From: Bolinopsis microptera
Lineage: Eukaryota; Ctenophora; Tentaculata; Lobata; Bolinopsidae
Assembly (NCBI RefSeq): GCF_026151205.1
Contig: NC_087072.1
Coordinates: forward strand, 2,375,375 to 2,439,374
DNA length: 64,000 nt
Direction of reading: 5' to 3'
Shown: in pieces, positions 1 through 13,720 of the stretch
Position numbering within the stretch: position 1 is the stretch's first letter
Layout of the letters: the number at the start of each line of letters is the position of its first letter
Program-made: the position numbers and the translations under genes
Notes under the pieces: generated by a model
Databases searched by the model: none
Seen by the model: only the letters and a program-made list of their open reading frames with translations
Told to the model about the DNA's origin: nothing

Positions 1-1
1 C

Positions 2-3000
2 CCCCGAGTTGTCAATATTTCATCTATCGTGGTGAACATAGCGAAGGGTTGTCAAGATCTTCTTCCAACGTGCAAATCCCAACCTACTGTATATGGTGAT
101 GCCGTCTTTGTCCAATATAATATCGATGGAATACCCAAAAAGGAATTGAAGGGTCGGTGTATTGGACCCCTATCAAGTTCAGTTCTGATGGACGTGCGAT
201 ATTCTACAACAGTTGTGACACTGATTTTCACGCCACGAAGTCCCGGAAAGTTCGTTTTCGACCAAATAACATACGGTTCAACGCCGATGGATTCTTTCAG
301 TGTTGAAGTTGTATTTGTGGGTGATCGTCTATCAGAAGCTAAAATGGAGATACGTGAGCAATCGCCAACGAAATCAATCACAGCTCCTCTATCTTCTGAA
401 GATATTGTGCTGTTGGATGAGCCGATGTCAGTCGATGATGAAGCCCAAGCATCCGAAGCAGTTCCTTTACCAAAATATCTACATCCACCTACTGTTGAAG
501 GGAAAAATGTTTTGGTAACCTTTGGGACTGAGGGCACTAAAAGCGAGAAGATCAAAGTATTGTGTATTGGCCCTGACTCTGAAGCTCAGCGTGTTGATGT
601 GATGTTCACAGAAGAAAAGATGCACTTGATTATAACACCTAAGAAGACAGGGAGCTACACTTTCAGCACGATGGAGTGGGGTTCCTGTCCAATGTCGCCT
701 TTCACTCTAAACATCAGACTCATCGGCAGACGTGTCACCTGCCACATGGCGGAACCACCCCAACTTTCCAGCGAAAAGCCACCAAGTATTGTATTTGCTG
801 ACATCAGCTCAACGAAGATAACCTCATCAACAAGTTTGAGTATTCCAGTCCAAGGAACCAGAGAAGAATTAGTGCACATCGAAGTGACCTGCAAACATCT
901 AGACCTAGACAGAGATGTGCCGGTAAAAGTAGATAGACATCATTACACAAAACTTGTTGCCTCGTTCACTCCTGGTAATGGAGGTAATTATGTCCTCAAC
1001 TTTACGCTCAACGGTAAACATGTTCCTCAAAGTCCAATGTCATTTTTCGTGGAAGGCGAACTGTATGACGATCAGTGTGCTTTTAAATCCCTGCCGAATG
1101 GACAGGTTTTCCGTTTACATAATGGTCAGATGGAGTTTGAAGTAGAGATCAAGGACCCTCAAACAGACTTTGAGCTGAAAGCAGAGGTGAAACTGCCCTC
1201 GGGAGTTTTGGCCCCTCTAAAAACCTTATCTACGCAGAATGATAATGCATTTCTATTCACCTTAAAACCAACTGAAACAGGGCGCCACGAATTCAGCGTG
1301 TGGAACAACGACAAACAGATTGAAGACAGCCCTAAGGTTGTAAATGTAACATCTATGATGTTACGACCTGTGCACCAACTGCCCCTACCAACGTACGAAG
1401 GACCCCCATTAGTAGATGGAAAAACTGTAATCCTATCATTTGACATAGCTGGAGTTCCTAAAGAAGAAATACTTGTGTCATGTCTTGACCCAGATTCTGA
1501 GTCACTGCCAGTTCAAGCAACGTACTCTGACTCAAAACTTCATCTTTTGTTAGCTCCCTCAAAGCCAGGGACGTATCTTATTGAGAAAATCATGTGGGGT
1601 CCCTGCCAACTTCCTTCACTTCGCATGGATGTTCGATTTGTAAAGGATCGTCTCGAAAAGATAGTCGTTGAGCCTGTTGATGATCCGAAAGCAATGATGG
1701 CTGGATTATCTGCACCTGGAATACCTCGTGGAGTCATACAGGATTTTGAAAGCGAAAGGTCTCAACAGCTCCCTAGGTACAGTGGACCACCACTAGTGAA
1801 AGGAGGAAGTGTGGCTGTTGTTTTTGACATTGCTGAAATTCCAAAGGAAAATATGAAAGCTGTATGCTTGGACCCCGACTCCAATTCTTGTCCTGTTTCA
1901 GTACATTATGTGGAAGATACGGTTTGTCTAAAAATAAAGCCTAGAGTATCCGGCCTATTTCATTTGCTGTTACATGGGGCCAGTATCCAATGCGTTCATT
2001 TTATTTGAATGTCAGATTCGTTGGGGATAAGCTGTCTTGCTTGCTGACTGTATCTTCACCAGAGGAACCCGAAGAAACAACCATACGATTCCCTAACTTA
2101 AGTAAAGAAAGGATATCTTCAAACCAAATCCTTCAACTGCCTATCCAAGGATCCGAAGAAGAATTGGAGAACCTTATCGTAACGTGCCATCACATTGATC
2201 TAGATAGAGAAGTTCCTGTTGTTGTCGACAGATCAAATCCAGCTATTCTTCTTGCAACTGTATCTCCATCTAATGGCGGGAACTATACATTGAACTTTTT
2301 GCTAGAAGATAAGCATGTAGATCAGAGTCCGATGAGCTTCTTTGTTGAAGGTGAGATCTATGATGACCAGTGTGTCTTCAAACCACAACCTAATGGACAA
2401 GTTTTCAACCTTAACGGCGATTTTGTTGAGTTTGAAGTAGAAAACTTATTCACTGGCAGAGATGTTGAGTTGAAATCGAAAGCTAAATTGCCATCCGAGA
2501 CAACAGTTGTCCTACGATCCTCCAAACTTTCTAAAGATAACTACTTGTTCAAATATTGCTCAACTGAGCTGGGGAAACATGAATTCAGCGTCTGGAACAA
2601 AGGACGCCCTATTGCAGACAGTCCCAGGGTCGTTGAAATTACGTCAGTGTCGAACGAAGAACCACTTTTACCAAGATACAAAGGTCCCCCAATAGTCGAG
2701 GGTAATTCTGTGATCATTAGGTTAGATGTGGAGGGAATCCCTAAACAAGATCTTTCTACAAAGTGTCAAGGTCCTGAATTGGAAACAATCCCAATTAACA
2801 TCAGAGTCTCTGCTTCAGTGGTAGACATGGTTTTGACACCACAAAAACCGGGCAGATACACTTTCCATGATGTACTCTATGGATCAGACCCCATGTCCCA
2901 GTTCAGTTTGGAAGTCGAATTTATTGATAATCGTTTGGCAAGTCCAGAAATGGAGATAGATGAGCGATCCCTTGAACCTAGTTCACACGAACAACTATCT

Positions 3001-6000
3001 GAGGAAACTGAAGAAACAACCGTAATGTTCCCCAACTTAAGTAAAGAAAAGATATATTCAAACCAAATCCTTCAACTGCCTATCCAAGGATCCGAAGACG
3101 AATTGGCGAACCTTATCGTAACGTGCCATCACATTGATCTAGATAGAGAAGTTCCTGTTGTTGTCGACAGATCAAATCCAGCTATTCTTCTTGTAACTGT
3201 ATCTCCATCTAATGGCGGGAACTATACATTGAACTTTTTGCTGGAAGATAAGCATGTAGATCAGAGTCCGATGAGCTTCTTTGTTGAAGGTGAGATCTAT
3301 GATGACCAGTGTGTCTTCAAACCACAACCTAATGGACAAGTTTTCAACCTAAATGGCGATTTTGTTGAGTTTGAAGTAGAAAACTTATTCACTGGCAGAA
3401 ATGTTGAGTTGAAATCGAAAGCTAAATTGCCATCCGAGACAACTGTAGTCCTTCGATCCTCCAAACTTTCTGAAGATAACTACTTGTTCAAATATTGCTC
3501 AACTGAGTTGGGGAAACATGAATTCAGCGTCAGGAACAAAGGACGCCCTATCGCAGACAGTCCCAGGGTCGTTGAAATTACGTCAGTGTCGAACGAAGAA
3601 CCACTTTTACCAAGATACAAAGGTCCCCCAATAGTCGAGGGTAATTCTGTGATCATTCGGTTAGATGTGGAGGGAATCCCTAAACAAGATCTTTCTACAA
3701 AGTGTCAAGGCCCTGAATTGGAAGCAATCCCAATTAACATCAGAGCTTCTGCTTCAGTGGTAGACATGGTTTTGACACCACAAAAACCGGGCAGGTATAC
3801 TTTCCATGATGTACTGTATGGATCAGACCCCATGTCCCAGTTCAGTTTGGAAGTCGAATTTATTGATAATCGTTTGGCAAGTCCAGAAATGGAGATAGAT
3901 GAGCGATCCCTTGAACCTGTATCAGACGAACAACTCTCTGAGGAAACTGAAGAAACAACCGTAATGTTCCCCAACTTAAGTAAAGAAAGGTTATCTTCAA
4001 ACCAAATTCTTCAACTGCCTATCGTAGGATCCGAAGACGAATTGGCGAACCTTACCGTAACGTGCCATCACATTGATCTAGATAGAGAAGTTCCTGTTGT
4101 TGTCGACAGATCAAATCCAACTATGTTTCTTGCAACTGTATCTCCATCTAATGGCGGGAACTATACATTGAACTTTTTGCTGGAAGATAAGCATGTAGAT
4201 CAGAGTCCGATGAGCTTCTTTGTTGAAGGTGAGATCTATGATGACCAGTGTGTCTTCAAACCACAACCTAATGGACAAGTTTTCAACCTTAACGGCGATT
4301 TTGTTGAGTTTGAAGTAGAAAACTTATTCACTGGCAGAGATGTTGAGTTGAAATCGAAAGCTAAACTGCCATCCGAGACAACTGTAGTCCTACGATCCTC
4401 CAAACTTTCTAAAGATAACTACTTGTTCAAATATTGCTCAACTGAGCTGGGGAAACATGAATTCAGCGTCTGGAACAAAGGACGCCCTATTGCAGACAGT
4501 CCCAGGGTCGTTGAAATTACGTCAGTGTCGAACGAAGAACCACTTTTACCAAGATACAAAGGTCCCCCAATAGTCGAGGGTAATTCTGTGATCATTAGGT
4601 TAGATGTGGAGGGAATCCCTAAACAAGATCTTTCTACAAAGTGTCAAGGTCCTGAATTGGAAGCAATCCCAATTAACATCAGAGTCTCTGCTTCAGTGGT
4701 AGACATGATTTTGACACCACAAAAACCGGGCAGATACACTTTCCATGATGTACTGTATGGATCAGACCCCATGTCCCAGTTCAGTTTGGAAGTCGAATTT
4801 ATTGATAATCGTTTGGCAAGTCCAGAAATGGAGATAGATGAGCGATCCCTTGGACCTCTATCAGACGAACAACTATCTGAGGAAACTGAAGAAACAACCG
4901 TAATGTTCCCTAACTTAAGAAAAGAAAGGATATCTTCACACCAAATTCTTCAACTGCCTATCCAAGGATCCGAAGACGAATTGGCGAACCTTATCGTAAC
5001 GTGCCATCACATTGATCTAGATAGAGAAGTTCCTGTTGTTGTCGACAGATCAAATCCAACTATTCTTCTTGCAACTGTATCTCCATCTAATGGCGGGAAC
5101 TATACATTGAACTTCTTGCTGGAAGATAAGCATGTATATCAGAGTCCGATGAGCTTCTTTGTTGAAGGCGAAATCTATGATGACCAGTGTGTCTTCAAAC
5201 CACAACCTAATGGACAAGTTTTCAACCTAAATGGCGATTTTGTTGAGTTTGAAGTAGAAAACTTATTCACTGGCAGAAATGTTGAGTTGAAATCGAAAGC
5301 TAAATTGCCATCCGAGACAACTGTAGTCCTTCGATCCTCCAAACTTTCTGAAGATAACTACTTGTTCAAATATTGCTCAACTGAACTTGGGAAACATGAA
5401 TTCAGCGTCTGGAACAAAGGACGCCCTATTGCAGACAGCCCCAGGGTCGTTGAAATTACGTCAGTGTCGAACGAAGAACCACTTTTACCAAGATACAAAG
5501 GTCCCCCAATAGTCGAGGGTAATTCTGTGATCATTCGGTTAGATGTGGAGGGAATCCCTAAACAAGATCTTTCTACAAAGTGTCAAGGCCCTGAATTGGA
5601 AACAATCCCAATTAACATCAGAGTCTCTGCTTCAGTGGTAGACATGGTTTTGACAACACAAAAACCGGGCAGATACACTTTCCATGATGTACTGTATGGA
5701 TCAGACCCCATGTCCCAGTTCAGTTTGGATGTCGAATTTATTGATAATCGTTTGGCAAGTCCAGAAATGGAGATAGATGAGCGATCCCTTGAACCTAGTT
5801 CACACGAACAACCAACTAAACATCTACCTAAGTACAGAGGACCTCCTACGGTGCAAGGAAGAACAGTGTTCATCACGTTTAGTACAGAAGACATCCCTGA
5901 AGATAAACTGACCGGGTCCTGTCTTGGGCCTGATTGTCACCTTCGAAAACTGGACATCAGTTCTTCAAACGATTCCGTTATAATTGGTCTCATGCCAGAC

Positions 6001-7430
6001 AAGGAAGGGAAGTACACTTTTGTCAACTTTACATGGGGTGAATTGCCGATGGCCTCATTCATCCTGGACGTGAAGTTTATCAGAAAGCAACTTTCGTGCT
6101 CCATGCCAAAGGTACCAAATGAGCCGGACAGCAAGTGTACAACAATACAAATACCTGATATAAGCAAAACTGTGATGACATCTGAAGAAATAGTGAACTT
6201 ACCTGTGCAAGGTACTGAAGAAGAATTGAGATTCTTAGTGATATATTGCACCCATCTAGAATTTGACCGAACGGTTCCTGTCTCAATTAAAAGATCTGAT
6301 CCTACGAAACTCCTTGCTTCTCTTAAATTGGGATCGAGTGGAACGTATGTCCTGAGCTTCCTTTTGAATGACAATCATATCACCCAGAGTCCAATGACGT
6401 TGGTTGTAGAAGACGAAGTATTGGATGGCCAATTTCGTTTTCAGCCTCATTCAAACGGACACATTTTCAAACTCAGTAAAGGTGTGATCGAATTTAAGGT
6501 TAAAACCCTAAGTCGACATCGTCGATCTTCAATATTGAAGATCGAAGATGTCGACTTGAAAGCAGAAGCTCAGCTGGTTTCTGGAAAGAATATTCCCTTG
6601 AAGGCCTTTCCAGCCAAGTTACCAAACCAGTACCATTTCTCACTACGTCCGACCGAAATTGGGCGCCATGTAATTCGGATATGGAATAAGGGGAGTCAGC
6701 TGATAGATAGCCCTAAAATAATCGACATTACTGACTCAATGGTGGAGATAGCAGCTTAGAATCGCCGCTTCCTACCCTTAAAGGAGCTCCACTTGTCCTG
6801 TATGGAGATACGGTATTCATAACGTATAACATTGAAGGAATCCCGAAAAAAGATATTTCAGTTTGCTGCAAGGACCCAGACGCGCTCGTCGAACCTATTG
6901 ATGCTAAGTATTCAGATTCAGAGTTAAGCTTAGTTTTTGCTCCAAAGAAGGCTGGCACTTACCAATTTGATAATATCTTATGGAACTCGGAACCACTACC
7001 TTCCTTCCTGATAGACGTCTCTTTTGTTGGAGGTCGCGTAGAGTGCTGCTTTGATCAGACTGATGCAAATAGTGAACCTTTGATGGCAGGTCTGGTACAG
7101 AAGGGTAAACCATTAGGTTTGTTCGAACCGTCACCTTCTAAGGATAGAGAGCCTATAACACTACCAAAATACAGGAGTCCACCAACTGTCTTAGGGCAAG
7201 CGGTATTTATTCAATTTGATGTCGAAACAACACCTCAGGAAGAGATGCAAGTAAAATGTGTTGGACCAGATAATATCGTCTATCCAGTAAATCAAAAACT
7301 GACAGAATCTGGAATCAGCCTTTTCTTGGTACCCGACAAACCAGGGAACTACGAACTTAACGAAATGAGCTGGCGAAATGTTTCTCTACTGATAGTTATT
7401 GGCCTGAAAGTCAGTTTCAAGGATAGTGAT
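2..7430 (+). CDS. Giant exon part 1: tandem filamin-type Ig-like modules
   Basis: Open from nt 2; the first residues match the end of a C-type module, so this is a 5'-truncated exon. I read about 24 modules of 90-100 residues in three types. Type A has the pattern LPxYxGPPxVxG ... CxGPD ... PxKxGxYxF ... WGxxPM and ends in VxFIxxxL. Type B has LPIxGxEEEL ... THxxLDRxVPV ... GGNYxLNFxLxxKHVxQSPMSFFVEGE. Type C has YDDQCxFKPxPNGQVF ... GxHEFSVWNKGxxIxDSP. The G-x-Y ... SP ending resembles filamin/ABP280 repeats, which are actin-cross-linker Ig folds; this assignment is by motif only. The frame slips by one base near 1963 and 6741, and the module pattern continues across both. These modules are unusual for a spectraplakin. 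Confidence 0.8.
2071..5826 (+). repeat. Four tandem 939-bp units (Ig-like B-C-A triplets)
   Basis: The same DNA string recurs at 2071, 3010, 3949 and 4888, a constant spacing of 939 bp (313 codons). Each unit encodes one B, one C and one A module. By eye the copies differ at only a few positions per hundred, including silent ones, so the array is recently amplified or homogenised by gene conversion. Flanking triplets (780-1660 and 5815-7050) are clearly diverged. Confidence 0.95.
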
Positions 7431-10400
7431 ATATCCGACTGCATAGCTGAGTTGAAGCCAACAGAGCCTGAAAAAGCAACTGCGGGTAAGAGACCTCTCC
7501 GTGATGGCAAATACGATCCAGCCAAACGGTCGAAGAGTGAGACACTTGACGAAGATGTTGATAAACATTCCGCAGCTAGAGTGTTTGCTACAGATATAGG
7601 AATGGAAGTTGAATCTCTCGCCTCGTCAGATGAAGAAATCAGTACTGAGATAGGGGATTCAAACATAACATTCAGCCGCCAGGAATCAACACACGCCAAG
7701 AGATCAGTCAATGATCCTGAAGAAGATCAGTCCAAGCGGGTTAAAAGTAGCAAAGATTTTGAGGAAGTCGATAAAAGTGACGATGAGTTGAGCGCAGATG
7801 AAGCAGACTTAGAGCGTAAAGTAAGAAGTGGGATACATCCCGATGTTCTTGGTGCCAAACCTGTCAAACCTGCCAAACCTGTCAAACCTGCCAAACCTGC
7901 CATACCCGCCAAACCCGCCAAATCTGATGGACGTCCTCTGATGGCAGGTTTAACGTTTGACAAGGGACCGGATGGTATTTTGCCATCTGAGTCAGTGCAA
8001 CCTTTGGAGATGAAAGATCAACCTTTGGTGCCGAGATCAGTACCTGAACTGTCATATCAAGATAAATCAATAGAAGAAGAAGGCATTACCGTGGATATCG
8101 CGGAGATCATGAGTGTTGAAAGTGGGTTCGTCCCTCAGCCAAGCCAGAAGTTCGGACAAAGAACTGACCCACAAGAACCTAAAGTAGACGATTTCCGTAA
8201 AGTTCCTAGTAGGACAGATCTTGATGATAAAAGTGACGATGAGTTGAGCGATGATAAAGCGGAAATAATACGTAAAGTGAGAAGTGGAATACATCCTGAT
8301 GGAGTTATTTGTGATTCGGAGTCAGTTGATTCGTCAGATGAAGACTTACCACTTGCGGAAGAAGATGTTGAAGCAAAGAGTATTCCATACGGACAAAAAA
8401 CTGACCCACAAGAACCTAAAGTAGATGATTTCCGTAAAGTTCCTAGTAGGACAGATCGTGATGATACAAGTGACGATGAGTTGAGCGATGATGAAACGGA
8501 TATAATACGTAAAGTGAGAAGTGGAATACATCCTGATGTTATTGGTGATACCAAACCTGATGGACGTCCTCTGATGGCTGGTGACGAAAAAGAACTTGTC
8601 TGTGATTCTGAACCAGTTGATTCGTCAGATGAAGACTTACCACTTGCGGAAGAAGATGGTGAAGCAAAGAGTATTCCATACGGACAAAGAACTGACTCAC
8701 AAAAACCTGAAATATCTTGCCAACATGAATCAATAGAAGAAGAAGATATTACAGTGGATATCGCGGAGATCAAGAGTGTTGAAAGTGGGTTCGTCCCTCA
8801 GCCAAGCCAGAAGTTCGGACGAAGAACTGACCCACAAGAACCTAAAGTAGACGATTTCCGTAAGGTTCCTACTAGGACAGATCGTGATGATACGATTGAC
8901 GATGAGTTGAGCGCAGATGAAGCAGACTTAGAGCGTAAAGTAAGAAGTGGATACATCCCGATGTTCTTGGTGCCAAACCTGCCAAACCTGTCAAACCCGC
9001 CAAACCTGCCATACCCGCCAAACCTGCCAAACCTGATGGACGTTCTCTGATGGCAGGTTTAACGTTTGACAAGGGACCGGATGGTATTTTGCCATCTGAG
9101 TCAGTGCAACCTTTGGAGATGAAAGATCAACCTTTGGTGCCGAGATCAGTACCTGAACTGTCATATCAACATGAATCAATAGAGGAAGAAGGCATTACCG
9201 TGGATATCGCAGAGATCAAGAGTGTTGAAAGTGGATTCGTCCCTCAGCCAAGCCAGAAGTTCGGACAAATAACTGACCCACAAGAACCTAAAGTAGACGA
9301 TTTCCGTAAAGTTCCTAGTAGGACAGATCGTGATGATAAAAGTGACGATGAATTGAGCACCGACGAAACGGATATAATACGTAAAGTGAGAAGTGGGATG
9401 CATCCTGATGGAGTTATTTGTGATTCGGAGTCAGTTGATTCGTCAGATGAAGACTTACCACTTGCGGAAGAAGACGTTGAAGTAAAGAGTATTCCATACG
9501 GTCAAAGAACTGATCCACAAGAACCTAAAGTAGACGATTTCCGCAAAGTTCCTACTAGGAAGGATCGTGATGATAAAAGTGACGATGAATTGAGCACCGA
9601 CGAAACGGATATAATACGGAAAGTAAGAAGTGGGATAAATCCTGATGTTATTGGTGATACCAAACCTGATGGACGTCCTCTGATGGCTGGTGACGAAAAA
9701 GAACTTGTCTGTGATTCTGAATCAGTTGATTCGTCAGATGAAGATTTACCACTTGCGGAAGAAGATGTTGAAGCAAAGAGTATCCCATACGGACAAAGAA
9801 CTTACTCACAAAAACCTGAAATGTCTTGCCAAGATGAATCAATAGAAGAAGAAGATATTACAGTGGATATCGCGGAGATCAAGAGTGTTGAAAGTGGGTT
9901 CGTCCCTCAGCCAAGCCAGAAGTTCGGACAAATAACTGACTCACAAGAACCTAAAGTAGACGATTTCCGTAAAGTTCCTAGTAGGACAGATCGTGATGAT
10001 ACGAGTGACGATGAGTTGAGTGATGATAAAGCGGAAATAATACGTAAAGTGAGAAGTGGAATACATCCTGATGGAGTTATTTGTGATTCGGAGTCAGTTG
10101 ATTCGTCAGATAAAGATTTACCACTTGCGGAAGAAGATGTTGAAGCAAAGAGTATTCCATACGGACAAAGAACTGACTCACAAGAACCTAAAGTAGACGA
10201 TTTGCGCAAAGTTCCTACTAGGAAGGATCGTGATGATAAAAGTGACGATGAATTGAGCACCGACGAAACGGATATAATACGTAAAGTAAGAAGTGGAATA
10301 CATCCTGATGTTATTGGTGATACCAAACCTGATGGACGTCCTTTGATGGCTGGTGACGAAAAAGAACTTGTCTGTGATTCTGAATCAGTTGATTCGTCAG

Positions 10401-11400
10401 ATGAAGATTTACCACTTGCGGAAGAAGATGTTGAAGCAAAAAGTATTCCATACGGACAAAGAACTGACTCACAAAATCCTGAAATGTCTTGCCAAGATGA
10501 ATCAATAGAAGAAGAAGATATTACAGTGGATATCGCGGAGATCAAGAGTGTTGAAAGTGGGTTCGTCCCTCAGCCAAGCCAGAAGTATGGACGAAGAACT
10601 GACCCACAAGAACCTAAAGTAGACGATTTCCGCAAAGTTCCTAGTAGGACAGATCGTGATGATACCAGTGACGATGAATGGAGCGATGATAAAGCGGAAA
10701 TAATACGGAAAGTTAGAAGTGGAATACATCCTGATGGAGTTATTTGTGATTCGGAGTCAGTTGATTCGTCAGATACAGATTTACCACTTGCGGAAGAAGA
10801 TGTTGAAGCAAAGAGTATTCCATACGGACAAAGAACTGACTCACAAGAACCTAAAGTAGACGATTTCCGCAAAGTTCCTAGTAGGACAGATCGTGATGAT
10901 ACAAGTGACGATGAGTTGAGCGATGATGAAGCGGAAATAATACGGAAAGTAAGAAGTGGGATACATCCTGACGATATTGGTGATACCAAACCTGATGGAT
11001 GTCCTCTGATGGCTGGGTTAACGTTTAACAAGGGACCAGAAGGTATTCTCCCATCTGTGTCAGTACAACCTTTGGAGACAGAAAGTGAGCCTGCATCCTA
11101 CGTAAGACCTTCTGGGTTGGCTGTGAATAAATATGAGGACGAAAGTGGTCGTCCAGAAGACGACAGTGGTCGTCCAGAAGACCAAGCTTTGATATCTAGG
11201 CTTGTATTTACACAGCAACCAGACGAAATGCCAGATTATGTTGCTAGTTCAGCTCTTTTCAAAAATTCAAAATCAGAACCCGATATGTCATACCAAGAGG
11301 AACCAATGGAAGAAGAAAGCATAACCCTAGATATCAGCGAGATTAAAAGCGTCGAAAGTGGGTCTGTCAACCAAAGGTTCGATGTAAATGTAGCCAAAGA
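7431..11400 (+). CDS. Giant exon part 2: repetitive acidic Ser/Asp/Glu linker
   Basis: A low-complexity, probably disordered segment made of interleaved repeats. One block carries VDDFRKVPSRTDRDD, SDDELS, IIRKVRSG and IHPD and recurs about ten times between 7750 and 10960. Another carries ESIEEEDITVDIAEIKSVES followed by GFVPQPSQKFG (near 8050, 8720, 9170, 9830, 10495, and degenerate at 11290 and 14400). A third carries CDSESVDSSDEDLPLAEED. A PLMAGL motif opens several blocks, and a short KPAKP run sits at 7855-7920 and 8960-9030. The S/D/E runs look like casein-kinase-2 acceptor sites, which is inference. The frame slips by one base near 8950, where the sister copy near 7829 has one more G. 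No folded domain is recognised. Confidence 0.75.
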
Positions 11401-13720
11401 AGATCCAAAGAAAAATGTGTATCAACCACCTCTTACCTTCCCTGCTATGTCAAAACCAGCTTTTGTACATGAAAATAGTGTTGTACTCACATTCACCAAC
11501 GAAGACTTCGATAAAATTGTTGCAAAGTGTATCAACCCCGATAAGAAGGGGATACCTTTCAAGATGAACGCTACAGGAAAGGAACGAAAAATTGTCTTCA
11601 AGCCCAAGAAAACAGGCGTGTATGAAATCAAGTTCTTCGAAATTGAGAACGAAAAAGCCATTGACAATGGACCAGTTCATGTGTATGTAAGACTGATCGA
11701 AAACAAGATGAAAACGAATGTCTATCAGCCGATGATGTCTTTGCCAAAGCTTGTCAAAGAGTCGCTTCAGGTAAAAGATAAAAGTGTTATTTTGTCCTTT
11801 GATCTCACTGGAGTTACCCCAGCGAAGTGTTCCGTCTCTTGCAAAGGACCCGATGGCAAACCCGTTGAAGTTGTTCACAAGATCAGTCAGAATGATTTAG
11901 ATATCGTGTTGACGCCAAACGTCTCCGGGAAGTATGTTTACGATAAAATGTTGTGGGGAAGCTTTGATATCCCCAGATCTCCTATCGTAGTGAGCGTCAG
12001 AATGAAGGACAATAAGATGTCATGCTCAGTTAAACCTGACGATTTTGGCCCGATAAAAGAAATTCCGTTAGTACCTTTCCCTACCATCAATGGCACACCA
12101 AACGCTAGGAAGGGTAAAATCAGTATCCCTCTTTTGTCCAATGTAGCAAAGGAATTAGTCCCAAGATGCACAGGTCCAGATTCGGAGGTAGTTCCGGTAG
12201 AGGCTAAAATTGACGGACCAAAGATGACAGTAAAGATGAAACCTGAGAAAGCGGGGGTCTACAAACTGGAATTCCTCTTAGAAAGGGAAGTTATCCCTGG
12301 TGGACCGTTCATTATTACTGTCAAGTTCATTGGAAATGACATGACGTTTAATATGAAGAGATTTAGATCTGAGCTTGTCACTGCATCCCTCATTAAAGAA
12401 CCCGAAATCAAAGTGGATAGCCAGGTGTCGACGAATCCTCTGCTGGCACAGCCTCCGATGATTAAAGACAGTATCCTTATTCTGCAGATCTGTACTCCCA
12501 TTTTTAATGAGCTTACGTTTTATTCCATTGGTCCTCATGATCAAGAGATAGTTTGCACTAAGCGACAAAAAGATGGTCAGAATTTTGTCCTTATTGAAGG
12601 AAGGCAATCGGGTTCTTACTGTGTTCAAGCTGTGCACAATGAAAAACCGTTGGGAGATCCAATCATCCTGAACATCTGTATCCTCGAAGATAGAATCTTG
12701 CATTCAGTGCAAGTGGATCGATTTGATAACGAAAGCCCGATATTTCATGGTCCATCAAAGATATCTAAAAACACGGTACTTCTTGTTTTTGATTTACCTC
12801 CAAATTTTAGCACAACCGATTCCTATGCTGTGTGCAAAAACCCTCGATTTACGAAGGTGCCAACAAAGGTAAGTGTGGAAAGAGAAGATGAGTTGCACGT
12901 TAGATTCATTCCCAGTGAATCTGGTATACACACCGTTTGTTTGATAAAGGGTGATAAGCTAATTAACACCCTTGCTGTTGAAGTGATATACGATGACAAA
13001 CTGTTAGCTTCCAACGTGAAAGATCGACTAAAGATATCCTTACCTGTAAAAAAGAAGCTCTCCCTGCCTCCTCTGGTTTGCCCGTCCTTTATGTTTAAAT
13101 TCTCATGCCCTCAAGAAGAGAGTTGTCTCCTTCCAGCACCAGACGGCAGACTTTTCCATTTCGATGGAGTTGATTTTGCGATGCCATTCTACTTGAAAGG
13201 AATACCATTCGAAACTGTTTCCGCTAACGTAGTAGACCCCTCAAATGAGGCAATTCCTTCGACGCTCTGTAGGGCAACAGTTAACAAAGATCGGTCTGCA
13301 AAGATGGTTTCGTTTTCTCCAACTTCTCCAGGTATCTACATCATAAACGTAATGGCCGACAGAAAGCAACTCCCAGGATTTCCAATCACATTGCTTGTTA
13401 AGGCGAAAGTAGCGTTGCCTCCAAGGGTTTCACAGCCAGCAACCAGAAGAGAAGAAATCGTAATTTTCACAGATCAAGAAGTTGTGTTACCGATCAAAGT
13501 CTTCGAAGCAGAAAATTTGACAGCAAAGAGCATCAATGTAGACACGTCAATTCCAGATGAGATCGAAATATTGGGCGGCCGAGGAAACATAACCTCCTTA
13601 GTAATAAAACCTAGTGGCCCGGGGACGCATCTTGCAAATGTTTTCATAGGAGATGCTGAAATTCCTGAATCACCAATAAGGTTTACAGTCCGACCTATTT
13701 CAGCGAGAAAGCTATCCCAG
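11401..13720 (+). CDS. Giant exon part 3: seven diverged Ig-like modules
   Basis: About seven modules of 85-100 residues (roughly 11430, 11735, 12060, 12430, 12730, 13120 and 13450) keep the filamin-like periodicity: an early VxLxF strand, a CxxPD or CxGP turn, PxxxGxY or PxxSGxH before the late strands, and a closing xGPxxxxVxxI strand. They differ much more from one another than the modules in part 1, so they are an older set. The reading frame is uninterrupted here. Function is inferred only from fold similarity: protein-protein docking or an elastic spacer. Confidence 0.65.

Noticed and set aside
7349-11031. Long open frames on the - strand opposite the acidic and Ig-like repeats
   Set aside because: They mirror the coding repeats (Ser-rich reverse of Asp/Glu codons), have no splice support and recur with each repeat copy, so they are shadows.
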